Shown here: piece after piece, positions 21,201 through 32,264 of the stretch
Numbering within the stretch: the stretch's first letter is position 1
Layout of the letters: every line of letters starts with the position of its first letter
From: Intoshia linei
Lineage: Eukaryota > Orthonectida > Rhopaluridae
Direction of reading: 5' to 3'
Length of the DNA stretch: 32,681 nt
NCBI GenBank assembly: GCA_001642005.1
Contig: LWCA01000314.1
Location: 1-32,681 of the forward strand
The notes under the pieces: model-generated
The model's input: only the letters and a program-made list of their open reading frames with translations
Databases searched by the model: none
Told to the model about the DNA's origin: nothing
Position numbers and translations under genes: made by a program

Positions 21201-22910
21201 GAGTAAAAATTTTTTGATTTTATTACACGTAAGTCACAAATTAGACAATAATTATTTGATTTTATACAATAATGGTCATTTATTTAAAAGTGAATCAACT
21301 TTATATATTAGTTGAGTTGTATCTAACTATACAAATGACAGTTATTAATATTAATTAATCCTTTAACTACGATACATTTTTAAAATTTTTTCAGGAATGT
21401 AAAAATTATAATTCATATTTGCATATCATCTTATTTTTAAGCAGAACTTTTTTTCAGTGTTTAGTGTAATACAGTGTTTTTTAACCGGGGGGTCGCGAGA
21501 ATTTGAAAACAGTTTTATATTTTCATTTATGTGAATTGATAAGATGTTTGGAGTATATAGAAAATTTTTAGGTAGCGAAAATTTTTTATGTTTATAAGGG
21601 GGTCGCGAACACAAAAAGGTTGAAAACCACTGGTGTAATACATGAATTTATTATTAATATTATGATATATGTTATATAATGAAAAAACTAAGCTACAAGT
21701 TAATTAATATTAATTTTGATAATATCCATATATTTCACGAATTTTCAATATTAAAATATTATCATTTGATGGCTGAAGGTTAGTAAATTATTTGAACTAT
21801 AATTTTTTTCGAAAAAAATAAATAGATTACCATAATATATTCAAATTATTGTGTGAAATTTATGTCTGTAGTCATGGGCTTTTATACTTAATGTTTTTAA
21901 CCGAAATAGATTGGAAATTGTTAGTGTGAAGGTTGGGATACTTCTCTCTTACATAAAAGATTATTTATCTAATTATTTTAGACACATCAGCTGAGCTTGA
22001 TAAAAATGTTGAATACACAGAAGATAATAAAAATCACGGTTATGTTGATGATGAATGTCAAAGTGTAAACTACAGTTACACCCAGTTTCATCTTATGATT
22101 ATGTGTGGAACATTTTTCATTATTGCTAGCTTTATCGATTGGTACAAGTAATGTATTTTTAAGTGTTTATATCCCCAATTTACAATTAATGAATCTGTCG
22201 ACAAAATTATTTCATAAATTCGCAGAATTTATTCCAGATTACATGAAAAATTTCTATCATTAATGAATTATGATTTGAAATTATATAAAAAGGATTAAAA
22301 AAAACTTTGGGGAAAAGCACTTCAAAATATGAATAATGAGCAAATTTTAATTTATTTTGTATAGTAAATTTCATAGTAATAATTATTTCGATAACAATTG
22401 ATTTTCAATTTATATTTTTTTATATTTATTCAGTTTTCTCATTGGTATCGATTTTTTATCAATTCGCTGATTTAGCAATGATTCGCTAGAGGATAATTTT
22501 GCGCATCTTTATAGCTATTTGTATAAAAAATTTTATATCTAAAATAATATTTTTAAGATAATTGTCATATATTTGTTACTGTGAGCGATACATTGTTCAA
22601 AAGTTTAGAGGCGATGCCCCAGGGTTTTTTAACAGTTGAGAAGTAAGATTGGGTGCAAATTGAATATTTTCAAAATGTTCATATGGTGAAAGGGTCCACT
22701 TTTGATATAAAAATTTGTTCACACCCCTAATATACATACCATATTATTTCAACAGTTTTTTGTTTTAGTTATTATCAGCTGAAGGGTGATGGAGAATTTA
22801 TGAAATCGGAAGCTACCATGTGGATAAAAATTGCATCTTCATGGCTCTGTGCATTGTTATACATGTGGACATTAATTGCTCCTTTAATTTTGAAAAATAG
22901 ACAATTTTAA
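15220..22910 (+). CDS. Serinc: Serine incorporator (SERINC/TMS1 family), complete, eleven exons, 433 aa
   Basis: Exons: 15220-15240, 15280-15447, 16128-16288, 16324-16541, 18538-18620, 19947-20049, 20100-20180, 20221-20344, 20381-20415, 21982-22147, 22769-22910. All are GT-AG, phases agree, and the total is 1302 nt. The protein starts MGCIVSSLACCCTGAACSLCC, the Cys-rich SERINC N-terminus, followed by SSVLTR and a first membrane helix (about 36-52). Family blocks follow in order: ILAKIPYIC, NGFWAIKSLGIIGGAIG, KAWKW (human RCWYA), LFTSVNMGICV, GLNTLLVTAIMGCYIMF, DCNPQFG, SCVRSNLVKIASGD, VNYSYTQFHLMIMCG, and the highly conserved end WIKIASSWLCALLYMWTLIAPL. Length is near the usual 400-470. Known role: multi-pass membrane protein that affects phosphatidylserine and sphingolipid distribution. 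MGC at the start could be acylated. Introns 1, 3, 6, 7 and 8 are 35-50 bp; the long ones hold transposons. Confidence 0.95.
16613..17066. mobile_element. Degenerate MITE in SERINC intron 4
   Basis: The right end, reversed, reads CAGGGATAGGCAACCAGTG. The left end CACGGTTGGGTACCTCGTG matches it at about 12 of 19 positions. GGGTCAC and GCGGGTCGCACC lie inside. It is related in style to the CAGGGCTCGGCAACC end at 11869. No clear target duplication is found. Confidence 0.4.
17230..17805 (+). repeat. Dispersed interspersed repeat, copy 3 (SERINC intron 4)
   Basis: The block 'tgaccgtgaaggcatcactta', 'ggattgaaatttt', 'taacaggatacaact' matches copies 2 and 4. Later blocks 'gggtaatttgggttttgaac' and 'gggaaaattgggtttttga' and the end 'tatataagtaaaggat' match copy 1. 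It is the most complete copy in the window. Confidence 0.65.
18010..18418. mobile_element. hAT-type MITE in SERINC intron 4
   Basis: The ends CAGTGGTTCTCAACC and GGTTGAGAAACACTG are inverted repeats. Sub-terminal 'ttccgcgaaattt' and 'ttcgcgcag' also pair in style. The flanks GACCAAGG and GGTCAAGG agree at 6 of 8 positions, consistent with an aged 8-bp target duplication. The interior has a short open frame without recognisable transposase. Confidence 0.75.
21472..21632. mobile_element. Short hAT-type MITE (161 bp) with perfect 8-bp target duplication, SERINC intron 9
   Basis: The ends CAGTGTTTTTTAACC and GGTTGAAAACCACTG form inverted repeats, and GTGTAATA flanks both sides (21464-21471 and 21633-21640). 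GGGGGGTCGCGA near the left end and GGGGGTCGCGAAC near the right are in the same orientation. The perfect duplication suggests a fairly recent insertion. Confidence 0.85.
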
Positions 22911-22930
22911 TATTATAATTTTTTTTGTTT

Positions 22931-22936
22931 AATAAA
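22931..22936 (+). promoter_or_regulatory. Poly(A) signal of SERINC
   Basis: AATAAA lies 20 bp after the SERINC stop codon, at the usual place for a short 3' UTR. Confidence 0.6.
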
Positions 22937-25054
22937 ATGTTAATATGTTGTTTATAAAATTAAATTCTTTCCAATAATTGTTTATAGATTTTGTTATTGG
23001 CCCATTTTTGTAACGCGGTAATTGTTAAATTCACAAATAAATAGATGTAAAAGACAACAATATTATATCTTGTACAGAAATAACCTTAAAATGATTACAA
23101 CAAAATTTGTACGATTTTAAGTAACATTAGGACTGACGGTATTATAGATAAAAATATAATTTTATACGAGCCCGTGTATTGCATTCGGTAGTACAAGTTT
23201 TTAAACTTTAAATTTCTCGAGCAATCTCTATTTACGGCGTAAACAATATCTAAAAAACTTTTTCAATTTTGGGAACATTACAATTTGCAATGTATTGGCG
23301 GGGTAAAGGTTGAAATTACCAGAATAATGCATCCGTTTTCAATGTCCCACGAAATAGTATGACCTTATAAACAGCAAAAGTTAAATGTACCCAATATCGC
23401 CATCAAAATCAATCCTTTTTAAGGTTCCACGGCGAAAAAAGTTTGACGACTCATGACTTAACTATTTATGCATAACATATAGTTGTATGTAAATATGCAA
23501 CACAAATAAAGAAAAATACAAGTAGTTCAAGTGTTGTAAATAAGATTTGATTGATCAATAATTCTTTAGCAATTTTAAATGTGAAAACAAATGGTGTATC
23601 GAGATTATAAATTCTCATAATTGTTCTCAAAACGTTACCTTTACAAATTGATATATGATAATGTAAATACATGTCAACTTGTCAGAAATACAAAATGTAC
23701 ATAATACAAATGTCACTTGTAATCGATACGACATAATAGGTTACTAGTTTAGCTTCCATTAAATGGTTACATTAAAATGATTTGCTGCAATCGCAATGTA
23801 ACATTGCTAATTAAATAAGATCTAAAACACTGGTTGGAACATTATTGATACTTGTGCCGTCAAGTATCTTGAAAATATACACATGGGTAAACTTTTTTTC
23901 TCAAGTGAACCAAGTTTCAAAAGGCATTGACCGACTGTAACGTAAACTTTACAAATCAAACATGTTTCAATATTATAATCAATTTAAATATAAAATTAAA
24001 TTAAAATAGCAATGTGTAAAAGATTTTGCAATACATGTAAATTGATTTAGATAAATGCAATTAATCAACCAAATCAAAATTCGACTTTTGACTTTTAAAA
24101 TTCAATTAAATGTCATTGTGAAATGTAATTTTTTTTATTTTTACACAATTCAATTTTGATATTTCATTTACTTCAAAATTAATATGTCATTTATCAATTG
24201 ATAAAATTACCTCCAACCAATTTTAATCTTGTCACGCCAATCTCCAAATTTAGATATCTGCTGCTCTTCCGCTGTTTATTCAATTGCCGGAATTATCTAG
24301 CATTAATGGGTATCGTGTTGATTTAATATGTTAAATGGGTTCTCAAAACTTCATTCATACGTCACTAGTCAAAATTAGAAATATGAGCTCTCATCAATCT
24401 CAACACTCCGGGACATTTTTACTTGTCACAACTCTACTAATTGCTCAATATATTATCAATTACTGTATTGGCTATATATTCCATTTGACTTTTCGACATT
24501 ATGATTGTGTTTATCTATCAATTTTTCATCATTTTATGTAACATTTTCAGTTTTTCGCATTACTTATGCATTTATCATCTTTAATAAGTTTCGTTTATTT
24601 CATAACATTGATTCATGATATGAGTGGTTTAGTTTAAATTAATGTTTAGAGATATTAAAAATATTATAACACATTGACTACCATAATTAACAACAAAAAG
24701 TGATATTATTATACAAAATAAGCATAATTTCATATTATGCAATAATTATGGTACTTTATGAAAATTTTTGGTTAAAATAACAGTTTGGTTATACAGTTAA
24801 TCTAGGTGAATGAGATTAAGGATCATCAAAACATATCAGACTAATCCATTCAGTAATAAATTTATAAGAAAATTCACTTATTGACGTTTATCTGCAATAT
24901 CTTGGGTTTAGAAGGCAATATTAATTTTGATTAAATTTGACCACAGATAAATTTTATTTAGATTATGAATCAAATCATCAATTTTATATCAGAAAAAAAT
25001 TTCGAAAAATTTATTTTTATCTCCAGGTATTATTTGAGGTTATTCAGTGTAGCC

Positions 25055-25943
25055 CAGTGTTTTCCAAACATTTTTATACTATGCCCTACTAAATGTACTG
25101 AATGTAAAACATCCCAGACCCACTCTTTTAACAATCATATAGCATTCATTTTTGGGTGGATAATATAACAGTTCAATGCAAAAAAAAATATTGTTAATTC
25201 AGTGTCTATTTAAACTAAAAACAAAAATTTTCTAAATTAAATTACAAAATGAAAGCTTTTATTGTCGAAAGTCGACCTAATTATAATATAATATTCATTT
25301 TATAGATTCAAAAAAAATCATTAAGCCTAACGATTCTTCCAGATTTTTTTAATATTAGGTATTACACATAAAAATCAAATACTTATATAAAATTGAAATA
25401 ATATATGTGTTACCGTTTAATTATAAAATTAAAAGTCCTAAAATTAATAAAACCCAATTTCTAATACAGTTTTTCGAGAATGATGTTTTATTGCAAATTT
25501 CATTATTAGAAATTGAGTCTTTAGGTCAAAAACCCAAATTACCTTTTTTTTAAATAAATAATAAAATCAGTCATAGAATTTTAAGATACGAATTTAAGGG
25601 CGCATTTTGACATGATTTCTATTTTCTAAAATCTCAACCTCAAAAACTTCTATCTTCATGGACAAACCCCAAAATTATCTGTATTTTTAAAAATTAAAAA
25701 ATTCACAGAATTTTATAAAACATAAATTATGTATAGTTTTTAAAATGATAAGAATATCAAATAGATTATCATATATCGCAACCAAAAAAACTTAAAATTA
25801 ATTAAAAAATCGGTCTTAAAATTAATAAATCGATTCTCGGTAGAGTTAGCTGCTATTTTTTTCAAGTAAATAACAGTTCCAGGTCGCACGAAAAATTTGG
25901 TTAGGCCCAACAGTAGGCCTAAACCCACGGTTAGGAAACACTG
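25055..25943. mobile_element. hAT-type MITE or nested element (889 bp)
   Basis: The ends CAGTGTTTTCCAAAC and GGTTAGGAAACACTG are inverted repeats of the same style as at 18010 and 21472. Flanking 8-mers GTGTAGCC and GCGTACAT agree only at 5 of 8, so the duplication is decayed or absent. A reversed copy of the dispersed repeat lies inside, which explains the extra length. Confidence 0.6.
25385..25700 (-). repeat. Dispersed interspersed repeat, reversed copy nested in a MITE
   Basis: It starts with 'acttatataaaattg' and 'tgtgttaccgttta', the reverse of the copy 1 end. It then has 'aacccaatttctaatacag' and 'ggtcaaaaacccaaattacc', which match the copy at 27310 and, reversed, the one at 17230. 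Confidence 0.6.
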
Positions 25944-26374
25944 GCGTACATTCCATCTGGAGCAGGGAATGTCTGGTATTGTAAAGAAATTTTGTAAAAA
26001 ATTATTTGTTTTCGATGATAGTACAGTTTACTCAGAAATTTGGGATGTTTGATTCCGCTATCATTTTAGGAAGATAGTATTGATAACCTCAATATAATTT
26101 TCTAAATCTTCTAATAACCAAGCGACACATTATACATGTATTTTTACGAAAAAACATGAATTTTTCTTCACAATTTTATCGATATATGTAACACATTTAT
26201 TCGAGAACCCTTACAAACAACCTTACATGCTACAAAACAATTAATATATAATTAAAAGTAAATATTAAACATTAAGATTTAACGTATTAGTTTTAAAGTA
26301 TGTTTTAAGTATTTTTATTAAAGTTTTAAAGAATTGGCAATATCGGCTAAAGCCCAGGGCGACTCATTAAAAAA

Positions 26375-26460
26375 GGCCCCAAATTAATAAAAGTACTTTA
26401 CATTTATATTTTAAAAAGAGGCCCCAATTTATTAAAAAATACTGCACATTTATATCTTAA
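26375..26460. repeat. Two-unit tandem repeat, about 45-bp period
   Basis: Both units begin GGCCCCAA and contain TTTACATTTATATTTT or GCACATTTATATCTT. It is a local duplication with no coding sense seen. Confidence 0.6.
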
Positions 26461-27309
26461 GAAACAGTTTATCAGTTTTGGAGTGTGGGAATTAAAATAG
26501 CTAGAAAGAAAATTGTTTAATCAAAATTGAATCAAAGTTCTGGTAATTATTTAATTTAAAATATATTAAACATTAAAACCTTTAAATTAATAAATTTTAT
26601 TTAAAAAAATTAAACTGCTAGCAATTCCCTAAGCACCCGATTGAACGTCCTTGTTTGGAAACATTGAAAAAATCAAAGTGATGTGTGAAAGGTCTTGGGA
26701 AAGCTTATATATTTTTATCTTACAACAAAAATCTTAGTATTGGTCGGTTCTCACTGAAAATAACCATATAAACGCGTTAGTGTAATTACAGAGCACTGTA
26801 TACTCCCTAGTAGCTCTGTGAACCTCGTAAAAAATCTTTATATAAGGAACGTTAACAGAATAAGTTATATAGTACAAGTATGTAGTAGTATTAGTAGTAT
26901 AAGTATAGTAGTCTTAAATTATACACGCGTTTAAATTAAACTCATAATAAATTAATATTTTAATTTGGATATATAAAATTTACAATTATTGTTAATAAAA
27001 TTTTAATATCCCACTGGTCATTCATTAACACCATATCAGATCCGTATTATCATAATACCATGATGATAGTAAGTGACAAAGATTTAGGAATTACTGTTCA
27101 AAACAATACAAATCGTTTAATTTGACTTTGTTTGTTTTTCTTTTTATCAAAATCTTAGTGAAATGTAAACATTCAAAGTTAATATATAACCATATTCAGA
27201 CTTAATGATGGTAGCAAAATTGTGGTGTTTTGGAGCTTGTCACTGATCACTGATTAGATAGTCAAAATGTGTAAAAATATAAATAAGAATTTAACGTTAT
27301 ATATTATAA

Positions 27310-27545
27310 TTGATATCTTTTACGTATAAAAAAAAAAATTTTTTATTTTTTTTTGTATTTGTAATTTTTGTAAAGAAAATTGGAGTCGTGTGTGTTACCG
27401 TTTATTTAAAAAAATTCAGAATCGTACAAATTAAACAAACCCAATTTCTAATAGATTTTTTCGCGAGTCATGTCATAATATCTATTGTCATTATCCGAAA
27501 TTGAGTCCATCAGAGTCAAAAACCCAATTTGCCTTTTTTTATAAA
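27310..27545 (-). repeat. Dispersed interspersed repeat, reversed copy
   Basis: It shares 'gtgtgttaccgtttatt', 'aaacccaatttctaata' and 'gtcaaaaacccaatttgcc' with the copy at 25385, in the same order and orientation. Confidence 0.6.
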
Positions 27546-28920
27546 ATAAAACCAACTTCAAAATTAAAAAAAACATAAATTCTGAGACTAGCTGCACTTT
27601 GTACAAAGTACAAACAGTTAAGCTATTTAATTAATAATTATAAATAATATAACAGCAGAAATTATCAACGATTTAAATGGTAATAAAGCTTACACAAATT
27701 AGTTAGTATGTCGTATGTTTTGTGGTAAAATCAAATGCATTGTATAATATACAGTAAAAATGACTTTCACTGTGAAATGTTGACAACTTAAAATGTAGGA
27801 TAAAATTACAATAAATAGTCTAGATTGGCAAAATTTTTAAATTCCTAGTTTTTAGATATAATAAATTATTAATTTAATGTAATATTACATTGTTAACTTG
27901 AATTACTAAAAAAACAAGAATATTATTATACATATATATTTATTACAAGAATTTATATACACAGTAATCAATAGTTCACATGTTGATCCATTAAAAAAGC
28001 ATTTTTAAATTGAAAGATAAATGAATATTCACTTAATTTTAAAAGTCATTTTCAATATATCAATTTCAATGAGGTGTATTAATTAGATAAATGTAAATGT
28101 AATGTACATTGTACAAATACAATATATATTGAATATATTCCATGTATTGTCAATATATAAATATTAACTCAAATTAAAAATATTATAAAAAAATAAAAAT
28201 AAAAATATATCGTAAACAATTATTCGCCACATTAGACTAATAATAGTTACTTAAATTTAATAATAACAAGCTAAACAGATTCCTATTTTGATTAACACGT
28301 AAATATTTTTCATAGGATAATTTTTGTAATTTCAACTATGATTTCTAACCTACTATTACACACAATATTAAAAAAGAATAATGTTAAAAGTTAATCATAG
28401 ACTTTACATACATGATATGTTATAATAAATTGAAAGTAGTCAACAACAAAATTAAAATAGCAATACACATGTACACAACTTAAATATGTCACCAATTGAT
28501 AAAATCAGACGAGTATTGAAAATATACAAAACTGTAATAAAATAATACAGATTGTCTAGTTGACTTATAATAAATAAATTATGTTACTAAATCCAATGGG
28601 ACAAATCGATACAAAATAGTTTGGTCCCAAAAGTAAAAATTAAAGGATTATGCATGTTGAATAGATGAACAAAGAATAAACGATACACGATTCGAAATTA
28701 AAGAGACTAACTGAATTTTAATTGATAAACGGATTAAAAAATTATAACAATTTAAATTTCTTATCATATTTACATTTATTATATGTAAACTGAATAAAAA
28801 ATGATTTGATGAAATACGTTAAAGCCCCGCAGAGTTGTCAACATGAGAACATGTGCCGTTAATTCATAATTTTATAAATATTTGAAAATTTAATTGATTT
28901 AGCATATATAAAAATTAACA

Positions 28921-30069
28921 TTACAAACCAAGTATGAATTCAATTCCGAAATTTGAGCAATTTTTTGATTTTTTGACATTTAATTTTTCATAATTTAGAG
29001 GAGTTTTTCGTTTTGAAGAGTTACTAGATTTTATGGACGTTGTAGATAAATCGGATGTAATATTTCGATTACTATTTTCCGTTTTATTGTGGGGTGATTC
29101 ACTGCATTCTGATTTCGGTAAATCTTTATTTTCTACATCGTCAGTATTTTTCGATTCAACGTCTTTTATAATAGACTCTTTAGAGGTAGATAAATTTATG
29201 GAGGTTGATAATTCTTTGGAAGTTGATAATTTTTTTGAAATTGACAATTCTTGTGTTGATAATTTTTCCAAATTTTCAAGGCTATTTTGTTCATTCTCAC
29301 ATTTGTTGCTTGCCTTATCCGCCAATATAGATGAGCATTTCATTAAAAAATTTTGAGTTACTGTATCAAGAGTTGCATAATTGAGAGGTGGTGGCGATTC
29401 GCAGTCATCTTCATCGTCGACGTCTTCAATTCCCATGTATTGTCTAACTTTTCTTTGAGCATGCCGTCTTCTAAAATCTCCCTTCATGAAATCACTTTCA
29501 TTTGCATCGTGAATTGACCAATAGTGACCCTTTCCATTGGCAGATCGAGTTGATTTCACAAAACATTCGTTCAACGATAAATTATGTCTAATGCTATTCC
29601 TCCAACCGGGTCCTCTATTTCTGAAATACGCGTATTTAGACTGAATCCAATCGTAAATTTCACTCAATACCAATTTTTTGTCATCCGCAAGTAAAATTGC
29701 CATTGAAATTAATCCAATATAACTATGCGGAGGTTTTGGGTCTGACAGGGTTAAATGACTTTGGTAAGGTAACGCATAAAAACTATTATACATGGCTTGA
29801 TTATAGTGATACTTTGAAATCATATTTTGGTACGCTTGAGGGTAAGAATAATTAATCATTTGTTGATAATTTGGCATTTGATATGGCATTTGAGAATACA
29901 TGGGATTTTTAATGCTATTGTTGGTCAAATATGAAACGGTATAAGAGCTAGAAAGGTATTTTTTTGTGGTTGAAAAGTCTAATCTCTTTTCATAGGCTTC
30001 CAGATCACTTTTATCTTGTTCAGAAACAGATTTCTTTTTTTTATCGTCAAAATTATCAGGTTGGTTCAT
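28921..30069 (-). CDS. FoxQ2: Forkhead transcription factor, FoxQ2 type, 382 aa, intronless
   Basis: The frame runs uninterrupted from ATG at 30069 to its stop. The forkhead domain spans about residues 111-207: KPPHSYIGLISMAILLADDK, YDWIQSKYAYFRNRGPGWRN, SIRHNLSLNECFVKSTRSA, NGKGHYWSIH, then FMKGDFRRRHAQRKVRQYMG. The KGDFRRRxAQRKVRxxMG tail and NGKGHYW are hallmarks of FoxQ2, known for anterior/apical patterning in many invertebrates. The N-terminal part is Tyr/Gln/Met-rich. The C-terminal half is acidic, with a short imperfect LSTSKE-like repeat (about 270-300). The last residues, FGIEFILGL, fit the EH1 pattern (FxIxxIL) that binds Groucho corepressors, so repression is likely. The first Met is followed by a hydrophilic N-terminus; no better start is seen. 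Confidence 0.95.
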   Translation of the reverse strand: MNQPDNFDDKKKKSVSEQDKSDLEAYEKRLDFSTTKKYLSSSYTVSYLTNNSIKNPMYSQMPYQMPNYQQMINYSYPQAYQNMISKYHYNQAMYNSFYALPYQSHLTLSDPKPPHSYIGLISMAILLADDKKLVLSEIYDWIQSKYAYFRNRGPGWRNSIRHNLSLNECFVKSTRSANGKGHYWSIHDANESDFMKGDFRRRHAQRKVRQYMGIEDVDDEDDCESPPPLNYATLDTVTQNFLMKCSSILADKASNKCENEQNSLENLEKLSTQELSISKKLSTSKELSTSINLSTSKESIIKDVESKNTDDVENKDLPKSECSESPHNKTENSNRNITSDLSTTSIKSSNSSKRKTPLNYEKLNVKKSKNCSNFGIEFILGL

Positions 30070-32140
30070 TTCCCAATATTAACTAATAATTTAATGTTTT
30101 TTGCAAAATACTTAGTCAATAATGAAAAATAACATTAAAATAACTAAAAACAAGAGGCGGAGTCAATGTCAAAGTTTAGTGTGTGTATTATTAAAGTTTG
30201 CATAACTAAGAAACACTTGAAATTATTTGTCTAGTATACAGTGTATTTGACATTCATTGGATAATTATGCCATTGTTTGTAATAACAATGTACTGTTAGG
30301 TTTTGTAAAATATCATTGGCTATGAACAATCAAGAGTTTGGTAAATATGTGTTAACACGTATATTTATTTTTAATATATATTAAATTCACAAATTTAATG
30401 CATTATAATCATTTTATTGATTAGTTATACAAATTTTATATTAAATTATAAATTTTAAAATGGATAGAGAATTATTCTCAATATTAACCAAAATGTAGCT
30501 CTTCTTTATAAATAAATGTCATGTACTAATTATCCATATTAATTTGAATAACGCCCCACTGTGAACTATCAATTCGTGACTGATGCATTTCAACAAGTGA
30601 ATGTTATTAATTCTGACAAATGAACTCGTCTATAGGCTTGAAATTTTGTAACTTATCAAAATTCAATAGCATAAGTTAATATTCACTATCATTACATTCA
30701 ATTTTAATAAATACAAAAAACGATGAACACATAAAGGTTTAAAAGTTTTTTCACAGTTTTAAATCTTTAAACATTTGATATATTTAAAATGTGAACGTTA
30801 TGGATTTGGATTAGTCGTTTAATTGTTTGGAACATTATACAAATTAACAAATTGCCGTTTTGGTGTACACAAAATGTAGTAAAATTAATGTCATTTTATG
30901 TGACAGATTTTACTTTTTACTGAAATTTTATTTCATAAACAATTATCTACATTACATTACATTGTTTTTATTTCTGACACTCGATTCAAAGGCTAATCAA
31001 ATATAATTAGTTTATTAATCAAATGTTTCCAATATATCATAACAGACTAAATGATCAAATTATGCGAAATCATTGATAATCAAGACATCTTTAATCTGTC
31101 ATCAAAACTATTAAATTGTACCACGTAATCATCAAAATTTCATTTATATTTACAATTTTAATTTAGAATACACTATCAAAATTGAATTATATGTATTCAT
31201 TCAAGCGTAATTATCCTTTTAAAAATGTAATTGGTGCAAAAACACTTTGATTTAAAATTTAGTATTTTTTAACTTTTTGTGTAAATGTACGTTTATACTC
31301 AATTGCACAAGCAACCATGTCACTAATTTTGTACTGTTTTTTTAAATTAATTACACATGATTAGAAATTAAATAGCGTACATATTGCGTGATATTGATTA
31401 AGTGTTTCACTACGTTTGCAAGATCTGAATTTGGTTTCATTTGTTGAGATTCGATTAAATCTATAATAATTATCAATTTTAAATATCCAAGTTTCATAGA
31501 CGATAACGGCTAATTTAAATGATTGATAATTTTTTTTTAAATTGTTGCAAGAATATTTAAATTTTTATTTATCAAAAAAAAGTATATTTTGTTTTTGATT
31601 GTAAAGATGCAAATTTATGAGAGTGAAATCAATCTTATTCGCTGTACCAAAAAAAGGTGACTTAGACTTTGTGATTTTAATTTTCTCGGACTGTCGCGAT
31701 AATATAGAATATGCTGGCTTAAGATAAGATGAAAACCATTTATAATATTTTTCACGTATAATGAAAATTACTTTTTTGATAATAATAAAATAGTTTCCAA
31801 ATAAAAAAAAATTAATACTAAAGTGTTTTTTATGCTGAAGGCGTCACTTTTTGAGATTGAAATTTTTTGTGTGAGTTAACTGGATATAGCTGTATCAACT
31901 GTAATTTTGTTAAACATTATGGGACTATTTTCATTTTTTTAAAAAAAGGCAATCTGGAGTTTTTATCGTGTAAATGCACTTTTTTGAGGTTTCTATTCAT
32001 GATAGTGATTTTAATAACTGTAATGAAATATATGCTTAATTATGTATTTACAAAATATCTACAATAACTATTTTGTAATCCAAATCAGTTTGATAAATAA
32101 AACAAGTTTGATAAGTAACCATTTTAGTACACCTCCAATG
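30070..32140. other. Sequence upstream of FoxQ2, non-coding
   Basis: No exon is seen. Its position makes it the likely home of the FoxQ2 promoter, but no TATA box or factor site stands out against the AT-rich background. A dispersed repeat copy lies at 31790-32010. Confidence 0.45.
31790..32010 (+). repeat. Dispersed interspersed repeat, copy 4
   Basis: The block 'gctgaaggcgtcactttt', 'gattgaaattttttgtgtg' and 'ttaactggatatagctgta' matches copies 2 and 3 with substitutions. A later segment repeats the '...atctggagtttt' part. Confidence 0.6.
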
Positions 32141-32264
32141 GAGGCTCTCCATCGTTAATTTAATATGCAATCTTTTAAATGTTTTGGAATTTTTACGTTT
32201 CTTTGAATTCTTGTGCGAGAAACATACAAGTTTTTTTGTTTTAAGATTATTGGAAGATTAAGAG

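Larger units (their letters stand above)
22911..28920. other. Gene-poor 6-kb stretch between SERINC and FoxQ2
   Basis: No gene is supported. It contains a MITE, two reversed copies of the dispersed repeat, a two-unit tandem repeat and AGT-rich simple sequence near 26880-26910. The segments at 23160-23450 and 24220-24450 are less AT-rich. The second has short coding-like runs on the minus strand (for example EEQQISKFGDWRDKIKIGWR ending at a possible donor), but I could not link them into a gene. Confidence 0.5.

Noticed and set aside
24230-24541. Gene in the less AT-rich island (plus-strand 68-residue frame; minus-strand fragments MSKSQMEYIANTVIDNILSN and EEQQISKFGDWRDK)
   Set aside because: The minus-strand fragments look coding-like, but stops separate them and no set of phase-compatible splice sites joins them. 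Nothing is recognised in the plus frame.
29033-29356. 107-residue plus-strand frame
   Set aside because: It is antisense to the acidic, Ser-rich tail of FoxQ2, and its repeats mirror the LSTSKE repeat.
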